A DNA stretch of 64,000 bases, from assembly GCA_046346845.1 (NCBI GenBank), contig JAXMHH010000002.1, positions 124,001 through 188,000 of the forward strand, in the 5' to 3' direction. The position numbers and the translations under genes were made by a program. The notes below the pieces were generated by a model. The model worked only from the letters and a program-made list of their open reading frames with translations. It did not search any database and was not told the DNA's origin. Positions 17,149 through 24,864 of this stretch are shown here, in pieces. This DNA comes from DSSB01 sp046346845 (GTDB lineage: Bacteria; UBA10199; DSSB01). Every line of letters starts with the position of its first letter. Within the stretch, counting starts at the first letter, position 1.

Positions 17149-19011
17149 TTATTTGGGGTTGGGGCGGGGTGCTTTGGTCTTCAAATAGATATCCCAGACC
17201 TTTTTTTGCCGGGACCAGAGGTAGCCTCGATAGCCGCCGTACTCCAGGTCGAGGCGTCCGGCCCGCTTGGCTTCGAAATAGCTGTAGGCGCGGCTCTCCG
17301 CGCTGCGGACATCCAGGTCGCTGAGGGAGGTCCTTCCGTACAGACTAAGGGCGAGGCGGTATTTGGGAAAGAAATCTTGGGAAAGATGTAGGGCCGAGAC
17401 GCAGAGCAAGGCTAGCAACAGCAAGGACCTCCTCCAGCCCGAAAGCTGCCCCGCCAACCACCCCAGGCCAAAGGCCCCCAGGGCCACGAGCCCATAAAAA
17501 AAATACTCGAAATAGCGGTAGGGGTTGGGGAGGTAGGCCAGCAGAATCGCCGAGCCCATCCCCAAGAGCCATGCGCCCAACAGGGCCGCCGCCGGCTCCC
17601 GATAACGGCGGACCATGGCGAACAAACCGACCGGGGCGCCCAGCACCGGCCACAGGCCGGCGTTGAGCCGACTCCAGACCCAGAGGTCCGGGAGATGGAA
17701 ACCGGAGCCCTTCATGGCCTTGAGGTATTCGATGGCCTCGGGCGCCACCTGGGAGAAATTCGCCACGAGGTAATCGTAATCGTAGGTGGGTTCCCAGGAG
17801 TGCCTCCAGAGCAAGGGACCCAGCCAGGCGGCGACCGGCAGGGCCGCTCCGACCGCGAAGCGCCAAGCCGAGGCCCAGACCGGCCGGAGGGGCTGAGCCG
17901 CGAGCCACCTCCGCAGTAGCTCGAGGGGAAGAAACCAGGCCATGATGGTGCCCATCCGGAAGGCGAAGAAGGGATGCAACAGCACCCCGGCTCCGAACAC
18001 GAGGCCCGCGGCCAAACCCAGCGCGGGGAAGCGCAGTTCTCCCTTCAGCAGGAGGAAAAACACCGCGGCCGACAGGCACCAGGCGATCGACCAGTACCAA
18101 GGGAAGTAGACGATGGGGATGCGCAGGGAGAGGCCCCCGCCGCTGACCCAGAGGGCGGCGAAGGCGGCCATGGCGCCCACCAGGCGGCTGCGGGCCAAGA
18201 ATGCGAAAAACCCCTGCATGCAGAACAGGAAGACCGGGACCATGAGGACGGAGAAGTAGCGGAATAAATCGATGTGCAGCAGTCCCGGCGTCAAGGTCTT
18301 GAGGTTGGCGAGCAGGGCATGGAAGGCCATGGGGTGGATGTTGAGGATGAAGGTGGAAAAGAACGGCAGACCGTCGGGCAAGGGCCCGTCCATCAGGGTG
18401 CCCAGCGTGTTGATGAGGTGCGGGTAGCCGTCGCCGGTGAGGGAGAGGCTGGAACCGCGGCCTCGGAGGGTCATCTCCAGGCCGAGGACCAGACCCAAGA
18501 GCAAGAGGCCACGGGAGGCCCAAGTCTCCCAGCCGGCCTCCTGTTCTTTGCGCGGATCTCCTGCCAACAGATCGCTCAGGGGCAAAAACCGCAGAGTCCA
18601 GAGAAAAAAGGCGTAAGCAGCCCCCAAGCAAAGCAGGACCGACGCCGGATGATAAGGGAGCCGCAGGTATTTTTGCAGGAAGATCGCCCCGACGTGCGCG
18701 GTCATGCCCAAGGCGAAGCTCAACAAGATCCGGGAGGGGCTGCCGACCGACCATACCTTCGCTGGCGGAACCCGTCGCGCGAGGGCCATCAGGCCCGGCA
18801 CTAGATAGAGGCCGTAGAACACCAAGGCCATCTTGAGCAGCGAACCGGTGCCGATGCTCAAGATGTAGATTTGATCCGCTGCCTTGCGGATGTTTTGGGG
18901 GTATTCTCGCAGGGCCCAGGCAACCAGAAATAGGGGGATCAGGACCAAAATCCAGGCCAACCTATCCGCACCCCGATCCGGCGCCTCCGGGACCGTTTCC
19001 GAAGCTTCCAT
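17149..19011 (-). CDS. polytopic membrane protein, GT-C glycosyltransferase-like
   Basis: About 620 residues from the ATG at 19011. A TTG at 19071 would also be in frame but would overlap the divergent gene at 19055. There are roughly 12-14 hydrophobic segments, with a short extramembrane C-terminal region (DLEYGGYRGYLWSRQKK). A first luminal loop contains SLTGDGYPHLIN, and the size and layout resemble GT-C (ArnT/PMT-like) membrane glycosyltransferases, which use lipid-linked sugars. The acidic catalytic signature of that fold is not certain here. It is divergent from, or slightly overlapping in control region with, the membrane protein at 19055. Confidence 0.7.
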   Translation of the reverse strand: MEASETVPEAPDRGADRLAWILVLIPLFLVAWALREYPQNIRKAADQIYILSIGTGSLLKMALVFYGLYLVPGLMALARRVPPAKVWSVGSPSRILLSFALGMTAHVGAIFLQKYLRLPYHPASVLLCLGAAYAFFLWTLRFLPLSDLLAGDPRKEQEAGWETWASRGLLLLGLVLGLEMTLRGRGSSLSLTGDGYPHLINTLGTLMDGPLPDGLPFFSTFILNIHPMAFHALLANLKTLTPGLLHIDLFRYFSVLMVPVFLFCMQGFFAFLARSRLVGAMAAFAALWVSGGGLSLRIPIVYFPWYWSIAWCLSAAVFFLLLKGELRFPALGLAAGLVFGAGVLLHPFFAFRMGTIMAWFLPLELLRRWLAAQPLRPVWASAWRFAVGAALPVAAWLGPLLWRHSWEPTYDYDYLVANFSQVAPEAIEYLKAMKGSGFHLPDLWVWSRLNAGLWPVLGAPVGLFAMVRRYREPAAALLGAWLLGMGSAILLAYLPNPYRYFEYFFYGLVALGAFGLGWLAGQLSGWRRSLLLLALLCVSALHLSQDFFPKYRLALSLYGRTSLSDLDVRSAESRAYSYFEAKRAGRLDLEYGGYRGYLWSRQKKVWDIYLKTKAPRPNPK

Positions 19012-19054
19012 GCGGCCAACATAGCAAGAGACGGTTGGAATATCCTGGAAAAAA

Positions 19055-19987
19055 ATGACGGCTTTTGCCAAACACCCGGCAGTGGCCTTGCCCCGCTTTA
19101 ACCTACTCTGGATTCCTTTTGGCGTCTTCGCCCTGCTTGGATTAGCCTGTCTGGGAATCGAAGGCTACAATCAGTATTTTCGAGAGATCTCCTCGCCCTT
19201 CCTCGCCCCTGGCTTGGGCTTCCTTCTCCTCAGCCTCTTCTTTCTCATCAAGCACCGGAAGGCCTATTTCGTCCTCTCGGTGCTGACCTTGACCTATGTG
19301 GCCGCCTCCCTCACGCTGGGGCTTTGGGGAGACTTTCGCCGCGGCTCGGTGGTGCAGTGCTATCGCCAATGGTCCTTCGACACAAAGACCGGGAGGCTGC
19401 TCTTGAAAATGCCCCTGGGCCGAGCGGCGCCGACGAGCGGCGCCTACGTCACCTGCAGCTTCACTCTCCGTAGCTGGTGGGATTACCTCGACAACCAGCC
19501 CAATCTTTGCACCGGCTTCGACGAGGGACTTCGGGTCCTCATGTTTCTCAACGATCAGGAGGTCGACAGCGGGGTATTGCGCGAGTTCCAGATCAACCAA
19601 TTCCAGTTGCAAGGCAAAAGCCTGTTGGGCGAACCGCTGGACCGGGGGGCGCTGCGCCTGGCCCTGCTCCGCGCCGGCGGGCGTCTGCGTCCGACCTTCC
19701 AGGTGAAGGCCATCTACCAAGTCTACGAGCGGGTGCTGGGCGAGGGCCAAAGCCGCGTCATCGAGAGCTTCACCCGCGACGGCCAGGGAAACTTGAAGAG
19801 CTTCACCGAGTCCTCGGCCCTCAACCTCACCACCAAGGACATCTACGCCGTCTACAACCAACAAGGAATCCTCAGCGAGATCCCGCGGCTGAACACCCGC
19901 ACCTTCGCCTTTCCGGCGAGGATCGACGTAGCGCCGGTCTTGAAGTACACTCTTCCTCCCCTACTCTACCCGGGAGTCGCCCTATGA
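19055..19987 (+). CDS. membrane protein with large extracytoplasmic domain, unknown function
   Basis: A 310-residue protein. Three hydrophobic segments lie in the first 95 residues (LLWIPFGVFALLGLACLGI, FLAPGLGFLLLSLFFLI, AYFVLSVLTLTYVAASLTLG). A soluble domain of about 200 residues follows, with several cysteines (VVQCYRQW, YVTCSF, NLCTGF). Its stop overlaps the ATG of the ferredoxin gene in ATGA (19984-19987), so the two are translationally coupled and may belong to one electron-transfer or oxidoreductase function. I recognise no family. Confidence 0.7.
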   Translation: MTAFAKHPAVALPRFNLLWIPFGVFALLGLACLGIEGYNQYFREISSPFLAPGLGFLLLSLFFLIKHRKAYFVLSVLTLTYVAASLTLGLWGDFRRGSVVQCYRQWSFDTKTGRLLLKMPLGRAAPTSGAYVTCSFTLRSWWDYLDNQPNLCTGFDEGLRVLMFLNDQEVDSGVLREFQINQFQLQGKSLLGEPLDRGALRLALLRAGGRLRPTFQVKAIYQVYERVLGEGQSRVIESFTRDGQGNLKSFTESSALNLTTKDIYAVYNQQGILSEIPRLNTRTFAFPARIDVAPVLKYTLPPLLYPGVAL

Positions 19988-20187
19988 TCAAAATCACCAT
20001 CGACCGCGAGGCCTGCATCGGCGCCTCGGCCTGCGTGGCGGCAGCGGGAAAGACCTTCGCCTTGGATGCGGAGGGAAAATCGACCGTCATGGACCCACCG
20101 GGCGATGCGATAGCGGACATTCGCGCCGCGGCGGCAAGCTGCCCCACCCAGGCGATTCAAATTGTCGAGGAAGAAGCCCTGCCTTAG
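19984..20187 (+). CDS. small ferredoxin, probably [3Fe-4S] type
   Basis: A 67-residue single-cluster ferredoxin. Cysteines are at 11, 17 and 53 in CIGASAC...CPTQAI. The position that usually holds the second Cys of C-x2-C-x2-C is Ala14. This three-Cys pattern is typical of [3Fe-4S] ferredoxins such as the actinobacterial P450 partners. It overlaps the membrane-protein gene upstream by ATGA, which suggests the ferredoxin serves that protein. It ends in a 4-base convergent overlap with aguA. Confidence 0.85.
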   Translation: MIKITIDREACIGASACVAAAGKTFALDAEGKSTVMDPPGDAIADIRAAAASCPTQAIQIVEEEALP

Positions 20188-21221
20188 GCCGGTTGTTGTT
20201 GGGTCACGCAGTGGAGGGCCCCCATGCCCCAGACCAAATCTCGGCAATCGATGCCGAGGACCCGCCGCCCCGGAAATAATCTTCCCAAGGTCTCCAGGGC
20301 GCGGGCGTCGTTGGCATGGCCGTAGACAGGCACCAAGACCACCCCATTGGCGATATAAAAATTGGCGTAGGAAGCCGGCAGCGGCCCCTCGTCGGATTCC
20401 ACCCGCCCGGGCATGGGAAGGGTGACGATCTGAAAACGGCGCCCCTCCGCATCGGTCATGGCTTGGAGACGTTTCAGATTTTCCTGCAAGGGCTTGAAAT
20501 TACCATCGGCGGGATCCTCTTCCACCACGGTCACGATCGTATCCGGTGCAACGAAACGCGTGATGTCGTCGACGTGGCCGTCGGTGTCATCCCCTTCGAT
20601 ACCATCTCCCAGCCACAGCACCTTCGCAACGCCAAGGTAGTCCCGCAAATAGGTCTCGATCTCCGCTTTGCTTAAGGCAGGATTCCGATTGGGGTTGAGC
20701 AGGCACTGCTCGGTCGTCAGGAGGCAGCCCCGCCCGTTGACGTCGATCGAGCCTCCCTCCATCACGATGCCCGGCTCGAACATCGGCAAATTAATCAGGT
20801 GGGAGAGACGCTGGGGAATCCCGTCATCCCTCATCAGGGTTTCGTATTTTCCGCCCCAGGCGTTGAAGATCCAACGGTTGTAGGCGAGCCCGCGATCGCT
20901 TTTCAAAAAATTGGGGCCATAGTCGCGGATCCAACTGTCCACCGTCGGAATGCGGTGCAACTGCAGGTTGGGCGCATGGAATCGCTTTTTCGAAAGTAAT
21001 TGCCTGGCCTCCGCCTCGGCCGCCGCATCGTCCACCAACAGGTGGACGACCTCCTGCGGCGTCAAGGCCTCGATCATCTGCGCGAAGGCCTCCCGGGCTT
21101 GGGGGACGCGGTCGGGCCAGGTGATCGGATCCTTGGGCCAAGCCAGCCACGTGGCCGCGTGGGGCTCCCACTCGGCGGGCATCCGGTAGCCTAATTCTCG
21201 AGGGAGGGCGCGGGGGCTCAG
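20184..21221 (-). CDS. aguA: agmatine deiminase
   Basis: AguA hydrolyses agmatine to N-carbamoylputrescine and ammonia. Family motifs are GYRMPAEWEPHAATWLAWP, DSWIRDYGP, EGGSIDVNGRG, DGHVDDI and the C-terminal catalytic Cys in GMGALHC. Homologues extend about 10-15 residues upstream of MPAEW (a Gly-aromatic-Arg/His-MPAEW core), so the internal ATG at 21182 would cut the fold. The only start-like codon upstream in frame is CTG at 21221. It overlaps the aguB stop and is preceded by GAGGAG at about 8 bases. I therefore extend the gene to 345 residues with an inferred CTG start. It forms a two-gene polyamine operon with aguB. Confidence 0.88.
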   Translation of the reverse strand: MSPRALPRELGYRMPAEWEPHAATWLAWPKDPITWPDRVPQAREAFAQMIEALTPQEVVHLLVDDAAAEAEARQLLSKKRFHAPNLQLHRIPTVDSWIRDYGPNFLKSDRGLAYNRWIFNAWGGKYETLMRDDGIPQRLSHLINLPMFEPGIVMEGGSIDVNGRGCLLTTEQCLLNPNRNPALSKAEIETYLRDYLGVAKVLWLGDGIEGDDTDGHVDDITRFVAPDTIVTVVEEDPADGNFKPLQENLKRLQAMTDAEGRRFQIVTLPMPGRVESDEGPLPASYANFYIANGVVLVPVYGHANDARALETLGRLFPGRRVLGIDCRDLVWGMGALHCVTQQQPA

Positions 21222-22063
21222 AGGCTGTACTCCTCGGTGCGACGGCAGGTGAGAAAGGGCCAGTCCTTGCGCACCTCGGCGATGGCCTTGAGGTCGACGG
21301 GCACGATCAGGTTTTCTTCGCGGTCGTGGGAGGCCCGTTTCAATACCCGGCCCAAGGGATCGGCGACGAAGCTCCCGCCCCAGAAATTGAGATGGTCCTC
21401 GCGGCCGGTGCGATTGGTGGCTGCGACGAAGACGGTGTTGGAGATGGCGTGACCCCGCTGCACGGTGACCCAGGCGTCGTATTCCGCCTTGCCCAGCTCT
21501 TCCTGGCCCACGACCTGCCAACCGATGGCGGTCGGATAGAAGAGGATATCAGCGCCTTGCAAAGCCAAAGACCTTGCCCCCTCCGGAAACCATTGGTCCC
21601 AACAGACCTGGACGCCGATCTTGGCGAACCTGGTCGCGAAGGGCTTGATGCCTAGGTTGCCCGGCTTGAAGTAGTAGAGCTCGGAATAATAATTGCGCGG
21701 GTCGTCGGGGATGTGCACCTTGCGGTACTTCCCCAAAAATCGGCCGTCGGCGTCGAGGACGCAGGCGGTGTTGTAATAATCCTTCCCGTCGCGCTCGAAG
21801 AGCGAGGCGACGATCACCACGCCCAGTTCTTTGGCAACTTGGCCGAGGCGCTCGCTGGTGGGGCCGGGCACGGCCTCGGCGAGCTCGAAGAACTTCGGAT
21901 CGTTCACTTGGCAAAAATACCGGGAGGGAAAGAGCTCCTGCAGGCAGACGATCTGGGCGCCGTCGCGCGCGGCGGCACGGATCTGCTCGATGGCCTTTTC
22001 GATATTCAACGCGGGGGCCTCGGCGCAGCTCATCTGCACCAAGCCCAACACCACTTCGGACAT
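21218..22063 (-). CDS. aguB: N-carbamoylputrescine amidase
   Basis: This 281-residue nitrilase-superfamily enzyme converts N-carbamoylputrescine to putrescine, CO2 and ammonia. The Glu-Lys-Cys triad is visible: Glu43 in CLQELFPS, Lys115 in YRKVHIPDD and Cys154 in VQVCWDQWFPE. The last is the typical AguB signature. GGAGGG six bases before the ATG at 22063 sets the start; a longer reading from 22117 is not supported. With aguA directly downstream it completes the agmatine route to putrescine. Confidence 0.95.
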   Translation of the reverse strand: MSEVVLGLVQMSCAEAPALNIEKAIEQIRAAARDGAQIVCLQELFPSRYFCQVNDPKFFELAEAVPGPTSERLGQVAKELGVVIVASLFERDGKDYYNTACVLDADGRFLGKYRKVHIPDDPRNYYSELYYFKPGNLGIKPFATRFAKIGVQVCWDQWFPEGARSLALQGADILFYPTAIGWQVVGQEELGKAEYDAWVTVQRGHAISNTVFVAATNRTGREDHLNFWGGSFVADPLGRVLKRASHDREENLIVPVDLKAIAEVRKDWPFLTCRRTEEYSL

Positions 22064-22136
22064 GGCGTCCCTCCATTCGTAAGGCGAGGAGATAGTGTCT
22101 GAGGGGGAAAATTGCAAGCCCCGGCTGGGGAATCCG

Positions 22137-22661
22137 CTAGAACTTCGCCGCCACCTCGCGGGTCGTATTGGTGACGATCCAGACGTTGTTCATCGTCACC
22201 GAATCCTTGCCGAAGCGGATCCGTACGTCGTAGTAGCCGGTGGGCAAGACCTTCACCTCGGAGGCCGGGAACTTCGACACCAGGCTCTCGGTGCCGGTCT
22301 TGTAGACCTCGATGGTGGCGCCCTTGGGAGCCTCCACCTTCAGGTTGCCATAGCCCGGCACGACCACCTCGGTGCGCTCGGTGCCGCCCACCTTGACATC
22401 CTGCTCGTAGAGATAATCCTGCATCTTGACGCTGACCTTGTAGTCCCCGATGGGCACCTTGATCTCGGTCTCGGATTTCAGGTTCTGCTTCTTGCCGCCG
22501 TTGACGGCGGTGAGCGTGATCACGTCGGACTCCGGCATCGGCGTCTTGACGAAGACCACCCCGAACTTGCGCTCGGAGATCGGCGCCACGGGATCGAGGG
22601 CGAAGGCCGGCACGGAGGCCAGCAGGAGGATCGCGAACACGAAACGGGAGAGCGTTTTCAT
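22137..22661 (-). CDS. secreted PEGA-like protein, paralogue of the next gene
   Basis: A 174-residue protein with a signal peptide (cleavage after AFA, residue 21) and a beta-rich mature region. It shares many blocks with the upstream gene product: LDPVAPISER, VPIGDYKVSVKMQDY, VPGYGNLKV, a Tyr-Asp-Val block and a terminal VWIVTNTTREV. Both are exactly 174 residues. The VPIGDY and LPTGYYDVRI turns are reminiscent of PEGA surface-layer-like repeats. It is probably periplasmic or outer-surface and arose by tandem duplication. Confidence 0.75.
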   Translation of the reverse strand: MKTLSRFVFAILLLASVPAFALDPVAPISERKFGVVFVKTPMPESDVITLTAVNGGKKQNLKSETEIKVPIGDYKVSVKMQDYLYEQDVKVGGTERTEVVVPGYGNLKVEAPKGATIEVYKTGTESLVSKFPASEVKVLPTGYYDVRIRFGKDSVTMNNVWIVTNTTREVAAKF

Positions 22662-22670
22662 AATTATCCT

Positions 22671-23195
22671 TTAGCGAGTGACATCCACCACCCGGGTCGT
22701 GTTGGTCACAACCCAGACCCGTTTTTCGGCCGGCAGCATGCCGGGGATTTCCACTTTGACGTTGTAATGTCCGCGCGGCAGGATCTTGGTATCGGCCGCG
22801 AGGAAGCTTGCCACGGTCTGGCCGGTCTTCGCGCTGGTCACGACCACCTTGTCGGTGGGATGGATCGAGTTGACCTTCAAGCTGCCGTAGCCCGGCACTT
22901 CCAAAAAGCTGGTCTCGGTGGGCGCGACGTGGAAGTTTTGCTGATAGCTGTAATCCTGCATCTTCACCTTGAGCTCGTAATCGCCGATGGGAACCGAGAC
23001 GGTCTGGCCCGGCTGGGGATTCCAGGAGGCGCCGCTCTTGGTGTTGGTGATCGTGATCGAGTTGTCGGGCTGAGGCGTCTGCACCACCACCCGGCCCTCG
23101 CCCCGCTCCGAGCGGGGGGCCAGCGGATCGAGCGCCCAAGCGGGGATGCTGGTCAACAGGATGGCAATCATCGCCAGGCGGCGGATCAAAGTCAT
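22671..23195 (-). CDS. secreted PEGA-like protein, tandem paralogue
   Basis: A 174-residue protein from the ATG at 23195, which GGAGG precedes; a longer frame from 23291 hides the signal peptide. The signal peptide ends after AWA. Mature blocks (LDPLAPRSER, VPIGDYELKVKMQDY, VPGYGSLKVN, LPRGHYNVKV, VWVVTNTTRVV) match the downstream gene one for one. The two genes are nine bases apart and surely co-transcribed. Function unknown; beta-sandwich surface or periplasmic proteins are likely. Confidence 0.75.
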   Translation of the reverse strand: MTLIRRLAMIAILLTSIPAWALDPLAPRSERGEGRVVVQTPQPDNSITITNTKSGASWNPQPGQTVSVPIGDYELKVKMQDYSYQQNFHVAPTETSFLEVPGYGSLKVNSIHPTDKVVVTSAKTGQTVASFLAADTKILPRGHYNVKVEIPGMLPAEKRVWVVTNTTRVVDVTR

Positions 23196-23397
23196 AGGGA
23201 ACCTCCTCCAGAATAGGAACCGAGCCTTGGTTGGGGAATTGTAAGGAAGCCGCGCGCAAATGCCTAAGAAATTTTCGGTGTTATCCGCCATGACAGAGCT
23301 TAGACGAAGCCGCCCCGGAATTGGTTTCCCGTCCGGCGAGATTTTTTTAAATTATTGATTTAATTGAAATTTTTTGGATAATAGCGCGGAGGCCTCC

Positions 23398-24234
23398 ATG
23401 TCCAATCCCGTGCTTTGCTTTTACCACGCCAACTGCACCGACGGCGCTGCCGCGGCCGCCGTCATCAAACGGAAATACCCGCAGGCCCAATGCCTGGCCA
23501 TGACCCATGGCGATCCCGTCACGGCGGACCTGCGCGGCAAGCGGGTCTTCATCGTCGATTTCAGCTTCCCGCCGGAGGTGCTGCAAAAGATGAAGGCAGA
23601 GGCCGCGGAGGTGCGCTGGTACGACCACCACAAGACCGCCCTTCCCATCCGCGACCAAATCGGCTGGGGGACCCTCGATCTTTCCGAATCGGGGGCCTCG
23701 CTCACCTGGAAACAGGAGTATCCGGACCAAGCCCTGCCGAAAATTTTGGCCTACGTGAAAGACAAAGACCTCTGGGAATGGAAGCTCCCCGATTCCCGCG
23801 CCGTCAGCATGGACCTGCGCAACACGGTCGGCATCCTCGATCCCGAGGGGGAGACCTGGAAGCGCCTGATCGACCAACTGGACGAAGCGGCCTTCCAAAA
23901 GATCGTCGAGCGCGGCGAATACGCCCTGCAGGCGCAGCGGCAGAATATCCTGAACGGGGTGAAGAACGGCTTCGAGCTCGAATTCCACGGGCATCGCGCC
24001 TTCGCGGTAAACTGGAGCCTCGAGGCCAGCGACATCGGCGAGTACATCTACCGGGAAATGGGTTACCCGCTGGCCATCGTCTTCTATTACACGGGAAAGA
24101 CCTGGAGCTTCAGCCTGCGTTCGCCCAGCATCGACGTCAGCCAGCTCGCGCAAAAATACGGCGGCGGCGGGCATCCCGGGGCCTCGGGCTTCCGCCAAGA
24201 ATCGATCGATTTTTTGCTAAAGATGAAAAAATAG
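23398..24234 (+). CDS. DHH-family phosphoesterase
   Basis: A 278-residue DHH/DHHA1 protein, the superfamily of RecJ, oligoribonuclease NrnA and c-di-AMP phosphodiesterases. Motifs are YHANCTDGAAAA near the start, VDFSF, the name-giving YDHHKT near residue 80, and the DHHA1 glycine motif GGGGHPGASGF near 255. A GGAGG sequence just upstream supports the ATG at 23398; a TTG at 23374 is a false extension. It is cytoplasmic. The exact substrate (short oligonucleotide or dinucleotide) is not decided by sequence. It converges with the next gene. Confidence 0.9.
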   Translation: MSNPVLCFYHANCTDGAAAAAVIKRKYPQAQCLAMTHGDPVTADLRGKRVFIVDFSFPPEVLQKMKAEAAEVRWYDHHKTALPIRDQIGWGTLDLSESGASLTWKQEYPDQALPKILAYVKDKDLWEWKLPDSRAVSMDLRNTVGILDPEGETWKRLIDQLDEAAFQKIVERGEYALQAQRQNILNGVKNGFELEFHGHRAFAVNWSLEASDIGEYIYREMGYPLAIVFYYTGKTWSFSLRSPSIDVSQLAQKYGGGGHPGASGFRQESIDFLLKMKK

Positions 24235-24240
24235 CCGAGC

Positions 24241-24777
24241 TTACTTTCCGGGCGCCGGCTTCTTTGGGGCGGCCGCGGGCGCCTTTTTGGGAGCGGCGTC
24301 TTTCTGCGCCGTGGTGACCGGCTTGGCGGCCGCCGGAGCGGGAGCCGGAGCCGAGGCCGGCGCGGCGGCGGTGGCCGATGCCGTCGGGTTTTCCTGCATG
24401 CAGAACTGGACGATCTTTTCGTACTTGCCGTCTTCGAAGGAGAAGGTCTGTTTGACGCCGTTGCGATGCGCAGCGACGGCGGCGACGGGTTGGCCGCCCG
24501 CGCCGAAGGTGTAGCCGATCAGGCAACCGGTATCGCTAAAATAGGTATAGCGGGTCGGCACGCCTTCCTGGTGCGTGTTGATGGTGAGATAGACCAGGTC
24601 ATGGCCGGTGCCCGTGACGGTGTCCTTCCCATTCGGGAGGCTGCCCTTACAGGTGACGGTATTGCCTTCCTTGCCGCAGACGAAACCGTTGGCCGAGAAG
24701 ACCGGGGTGGCGGCGGAGGCCGCGGCCGCGACTCCGGCCAGGGCGGCGAGGGTTAGGGCGCACAGGATTTTCTTCAT
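24241..24777 (-). CDS. secreted protein with Ala/Pro/Lys-rich tail
   Basis: A 178-residue protein with a signal peptide (cleavage near ASA, residue 22). The globular domain (about 25-130) has four cysteines that could form two disulfides (VCGKEG, VTCKGS, TGCLIG, QFCMQE). Residues 131-178 are a low-complexity Ala/Pro/Lys tail of the kind that can insert into or span the cell wall. Function unknown. It has no partner in its operon; its 3' end abuts the DHH gene. Confidence 0.72.
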   Translation of the reverse strand: MKKILCALTLAALAGVAAAASAATPVFSANGFVCGKEGNTVTCKGSLPNGKDTVTGTGHDLVYLTINTHQEGVPTRYTYFSDTGCLIGYTFGAGGQPVAAVAAHRNGVKQTFSFEDGKYEKIVQFCMQENPTASATAAAPASAPAPAPAAAKPVTTAQKDAAPKKAPAAAPKKPAPGK

Positions 24778-24864
24778 AATCTCTCCTTCTTCGGGGGGAC
24801 GGGAAGGCCCCGCATGGGCACCTGCCCTAATTCGGTTTGTCCTTGGAACGCAATAGGGGAATTT

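Noticed and set aside
17083..17151. Inverted AAATAACC / GGTTATTT pair near the end of the GT-C-like gene
   Set aside because: The arms are 8 bp and about 55 bases apart, and there is no T run; chance in AT-rich DNA is likely.
20184..21521. A 445-codon reading of aguA
   Set aside because: The first 100 codons run through the aguB gene in another frame and have a meaningless Arg/Gly-rich translation.
23355..23382. TTGATT-N16-GATAAT promoter-like pair before the DHH gene
   Set aside because: A start from it would fall inside or after the SD of the gene, leaving no usable leader.
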